Translations under genes and position numbers: made by a program
Origin: Verrucomicrobiota bacterium
Lineage (GTDB): Bacteria; Verrucomicrobiota; Verrucomicrobiia; Opitutales; Opitutaceae
Direction: 5' to 3'
DNA: 14,362 nt
Assembly: GCA_023443985.1 (NCBI GenBank)
Contig: JAEZSJ010000132.1
Coordinates: forward strand, 1 to 14,362
Shown: one piece after another, positions 13,263 through 14,362 of the stretch
Numbering within the stretch: position 1 is the first letter of the stretch
How the letters are laid out: each line of letters opens with the position of its first letter
The notes under the pieces: generated by a model
What the model was told of the DNA's origin: nothing
The model's input: the letters and a program-made list of their open reading frames with translations, nothing else
The model's database searches: none

Positions 13263-14099
13263 GTGTCGCCCCTGCAATTCGTCCGCCAGCGGCCGTTCGC
13301 CGTCCTCGCGGTGGTCGCCGTCTTCTGGCTGCTCGTGCCGACCGCGTTCAAACGCCTCGCGCGGGTCAGCCTCTTCGAGTTCGGCGCCCCGGCCGACTTC
13401 GCCGCCTCCTACGCCCGCGACCTCCAACAGTACTGGTCGCTGCGCACGCGGACGAAGAACGAGCTCCTGCAGACCGCCCGCGACCTCGCGAACCTCAACG
13501 CCAGCTATGAGCTGCGCATCCAGGAGAACGACTCCCTGCGCGAGCAGGTCCAGCGGCTCGAGGAGACGCTCCACCTGCCATCGGCTCCTGAATACCGCAC
13601 CGAGATCGCCCGGGTCGTGCGCCGCGAGTTTGGCACCTGGTCGCAGCGCCTGGTGATCCGCAAGGGCCGCAACGCCGGCATCCCCGTGGGGGCCCCGGTC
13701 GTGTTCACCGGCGGCGTCGTCGGGCGCGTCGCCGAAGTCCACGCCTACACCGCCGTCGTCGACCTCGTGAGCAGCCCCACCCTGCGCATCGCCGCCATGG
13801 TCGACGGCGATTCGCGCCCGTTCAGTTTCGAGGGCGGCCCCAACCCGCCGTTCGCCCAGGCCCGCGGCGCGGTCGAGTTCGTCCCGCTCGACATCTACGC
13901 CAGCGAACAGGCGCCCAAGCGCATCGTCACCGCCGGTCTCGGCGGCGTCTTCCCCGCCGGCATCGTCATCGGCCACGTGCAGACGCTCGAGCTCGACACC
14001 GGCGGCCTGTTCAAGAGCGGCACCGTCCTGCTCGATCCCCGCCTCAACGAGCTGCACGAGGTGGCCGTGCTCGTGGCGCTCACCCCCGGGCAACCCTGA
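13263..14099 (+). CDS. mreC: Rod shape-determining protein MreC
   Basis: Bitopic protein of 278 residues that links cytoplasmic MreB to the periplasmic cell-wall synthases. Residues 1-11 are a short cytoplasmic tail and 12-30 the single membrane helix (FAVLAVVAVFWLLVPTAF). Residues from about 50 to 105 form a coiled coil (NASYELRIQENDSLREQVQR and onward), and the rest is the beta-barrel pair. The first barrel contains RKGRNAGIPVGAPVVFTGGV (about 138-157) and VAEVHAYTAVVDLVSSPTLR, the usual MreC core. The second contains VTAGLGGVFPAGIVIGHV (about 221-238). Start is GTG at 13263 with GAGGAG upstream. It lies 41 nt after mreB and 4 nt before mreD, indicating a single operon. Confidence 0.94.
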   Translation: MSPLQFVRQRPFAVLAVVAVFWLLVPTAFKRLARVSLFEFGAPADFAASYARDLQQYWSLRTRTKNELLQTARDLANLNASYELRIQENDSLREQVQRLEETLHLPSAPEYRTEIARVVRREFGTWSQRLVIRKGRNAGIPVGAPVVFTGGVVGRVAEVHAYTAVVDLVSSPTLRIAAMVDGDSRPFSFEGGPNPPFAQARGAVEFVPLDIYASEQAPKRIVTAGLGGVFPAGIVIGHVQTLELDTGGLFKSGTVLLDPRLNELHEVAVLVALTPGQP

Positions 14100-14103
14100 C
14101 GCC

Positions 14104-14362
14104 ATGGATCCGCGCTGGGTGGTCATCGTGCTGGCGAACGCGTTCCTGCTCTTCGTCGAGGGACAGCTGAACCACTATCTCGCCCACCTCCCCGTCTCCA
14201 TCTTCCTGGGCGGGCTCGCGCTCCCTGTCGCCGGTCTTCGGTTACGCCAGCGACCGGGGCTGATCGCCATGTTCCTGAGCGGACTGCTGATCGACGCCGG
14301 CCGGCCCGTGCCCTTCGGCGCCTCCGCCCTGCTGCTGGCCACGTTCTTCACGGCCTGGCACT
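14104..14362 (+). CDS. mreD: MreD-like rod shape membrane protein (partial, cut by window end)
   Basis: The first 86 codons of a hydrophobic protein that starts 4 nt after mreC. It opens MDPRWVVIVLANAFLLFVEG, then a short loop, then VSIFLGGLALPVAGLRLRQR, then LIAMFLSGLLIDAGRPVPFG and an ALLLATFFTAW helix. The helix-rich pattern with a G-L-L-I-D-A-G-x-P-x-P-F-G loop is what MreD shows around its second or third helix (F-x-G-x-x-D near a Pro-Gly turn). Position in the operon is the main support. MreD is a small multi-pass protein of about 160-180 residues, so roughly half is visible. No Shine-Dalgarno precedes the ATG at 14104. Confidence 0.8.
   Translation, partial: MDPRWVVIVLANAFLLFVEGQLNHYLAHLPVSIFLGGLALPVAGLRLRQRPGLIAMFLSGLLIDAGRPVPFGASALLLATFFTAWH

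Noticed and set aside
1..14362. tRNA, rRNA, tmRNA, CRISPR array, insertion sequence ends or riboswitch
   Set aside because: I looked on both strands and found no cloverleaf, repeat-spacer pattern, transposase frame or recognisable aptamer. The only mobile-element signal is the intron tail.

Overview
The window is a dense, GC-rich bacterial chromosome segment that most resembles Verrucomicrobia (Opitutaceae-like). The best taxonomic clue is a 51-residue basic protein at 5657-5812 that looks like the small basic protein found only in the Verrucomicrobia/Chlamydiae lineage. Most reading-frame starts have no Shine-Dalgarno sequence, which also fits that group. The assignment is an inference from gene content, not from a database match.

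Layout. Bases 1-126 are the 3' end of a group II intron on the + strand: domain V with a CGC-type catalytic triad, then domain VI with a bulged branch-point A. Its reverse transcriptase and 5' half lie outside the window. Next come isochorismate synthase (menF) and tRNA 2'-O-methyltransferase (trmL), both on the minus strand. Divergent from them is a single-domain response regulator (2266-2688), followed by a lipoprotein-type oligopeptide-binding protein (2801-4405). The minus-strand pair rpoZ-smpB (5169 down to 4427) diverges from the plus-strand run cutA, small basic protein, YqaA-type DedA membrane protein. A clear intrinsic terminator sits between the last two.

Bases 6521-6995 hold hairpins and an unrecognised 40-residue minus-strand ORF. 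A POT-family peptide transporter (6996-8900) and a secreted or periplasmic protein of unknown function (9074 onward) follow. The reading frame of the latter runs through a near-perfect intrinsic terminator and into the 3' end of a converging CPA2-type cation/proton antiporter (12047-9768, minus). Diverging from the antiporter is the cell-shape operon mreB-mreC-mreD, with mreD cut by the right edge.

Most genes are housekeeping: menaquinone entry step, tRNA modification, ribosome rescue, RNA polymerase omega, cell-wall elongation, ion homeostasis and peptide uptake. The less ordinary items are the intron tail just past menF, the terminator inside an open reading frame, the 40-residue ORF, the terminator abutting the DedA start, and an antiporter with two RCK-C-like domains but no Rossmann RCK-N domain.
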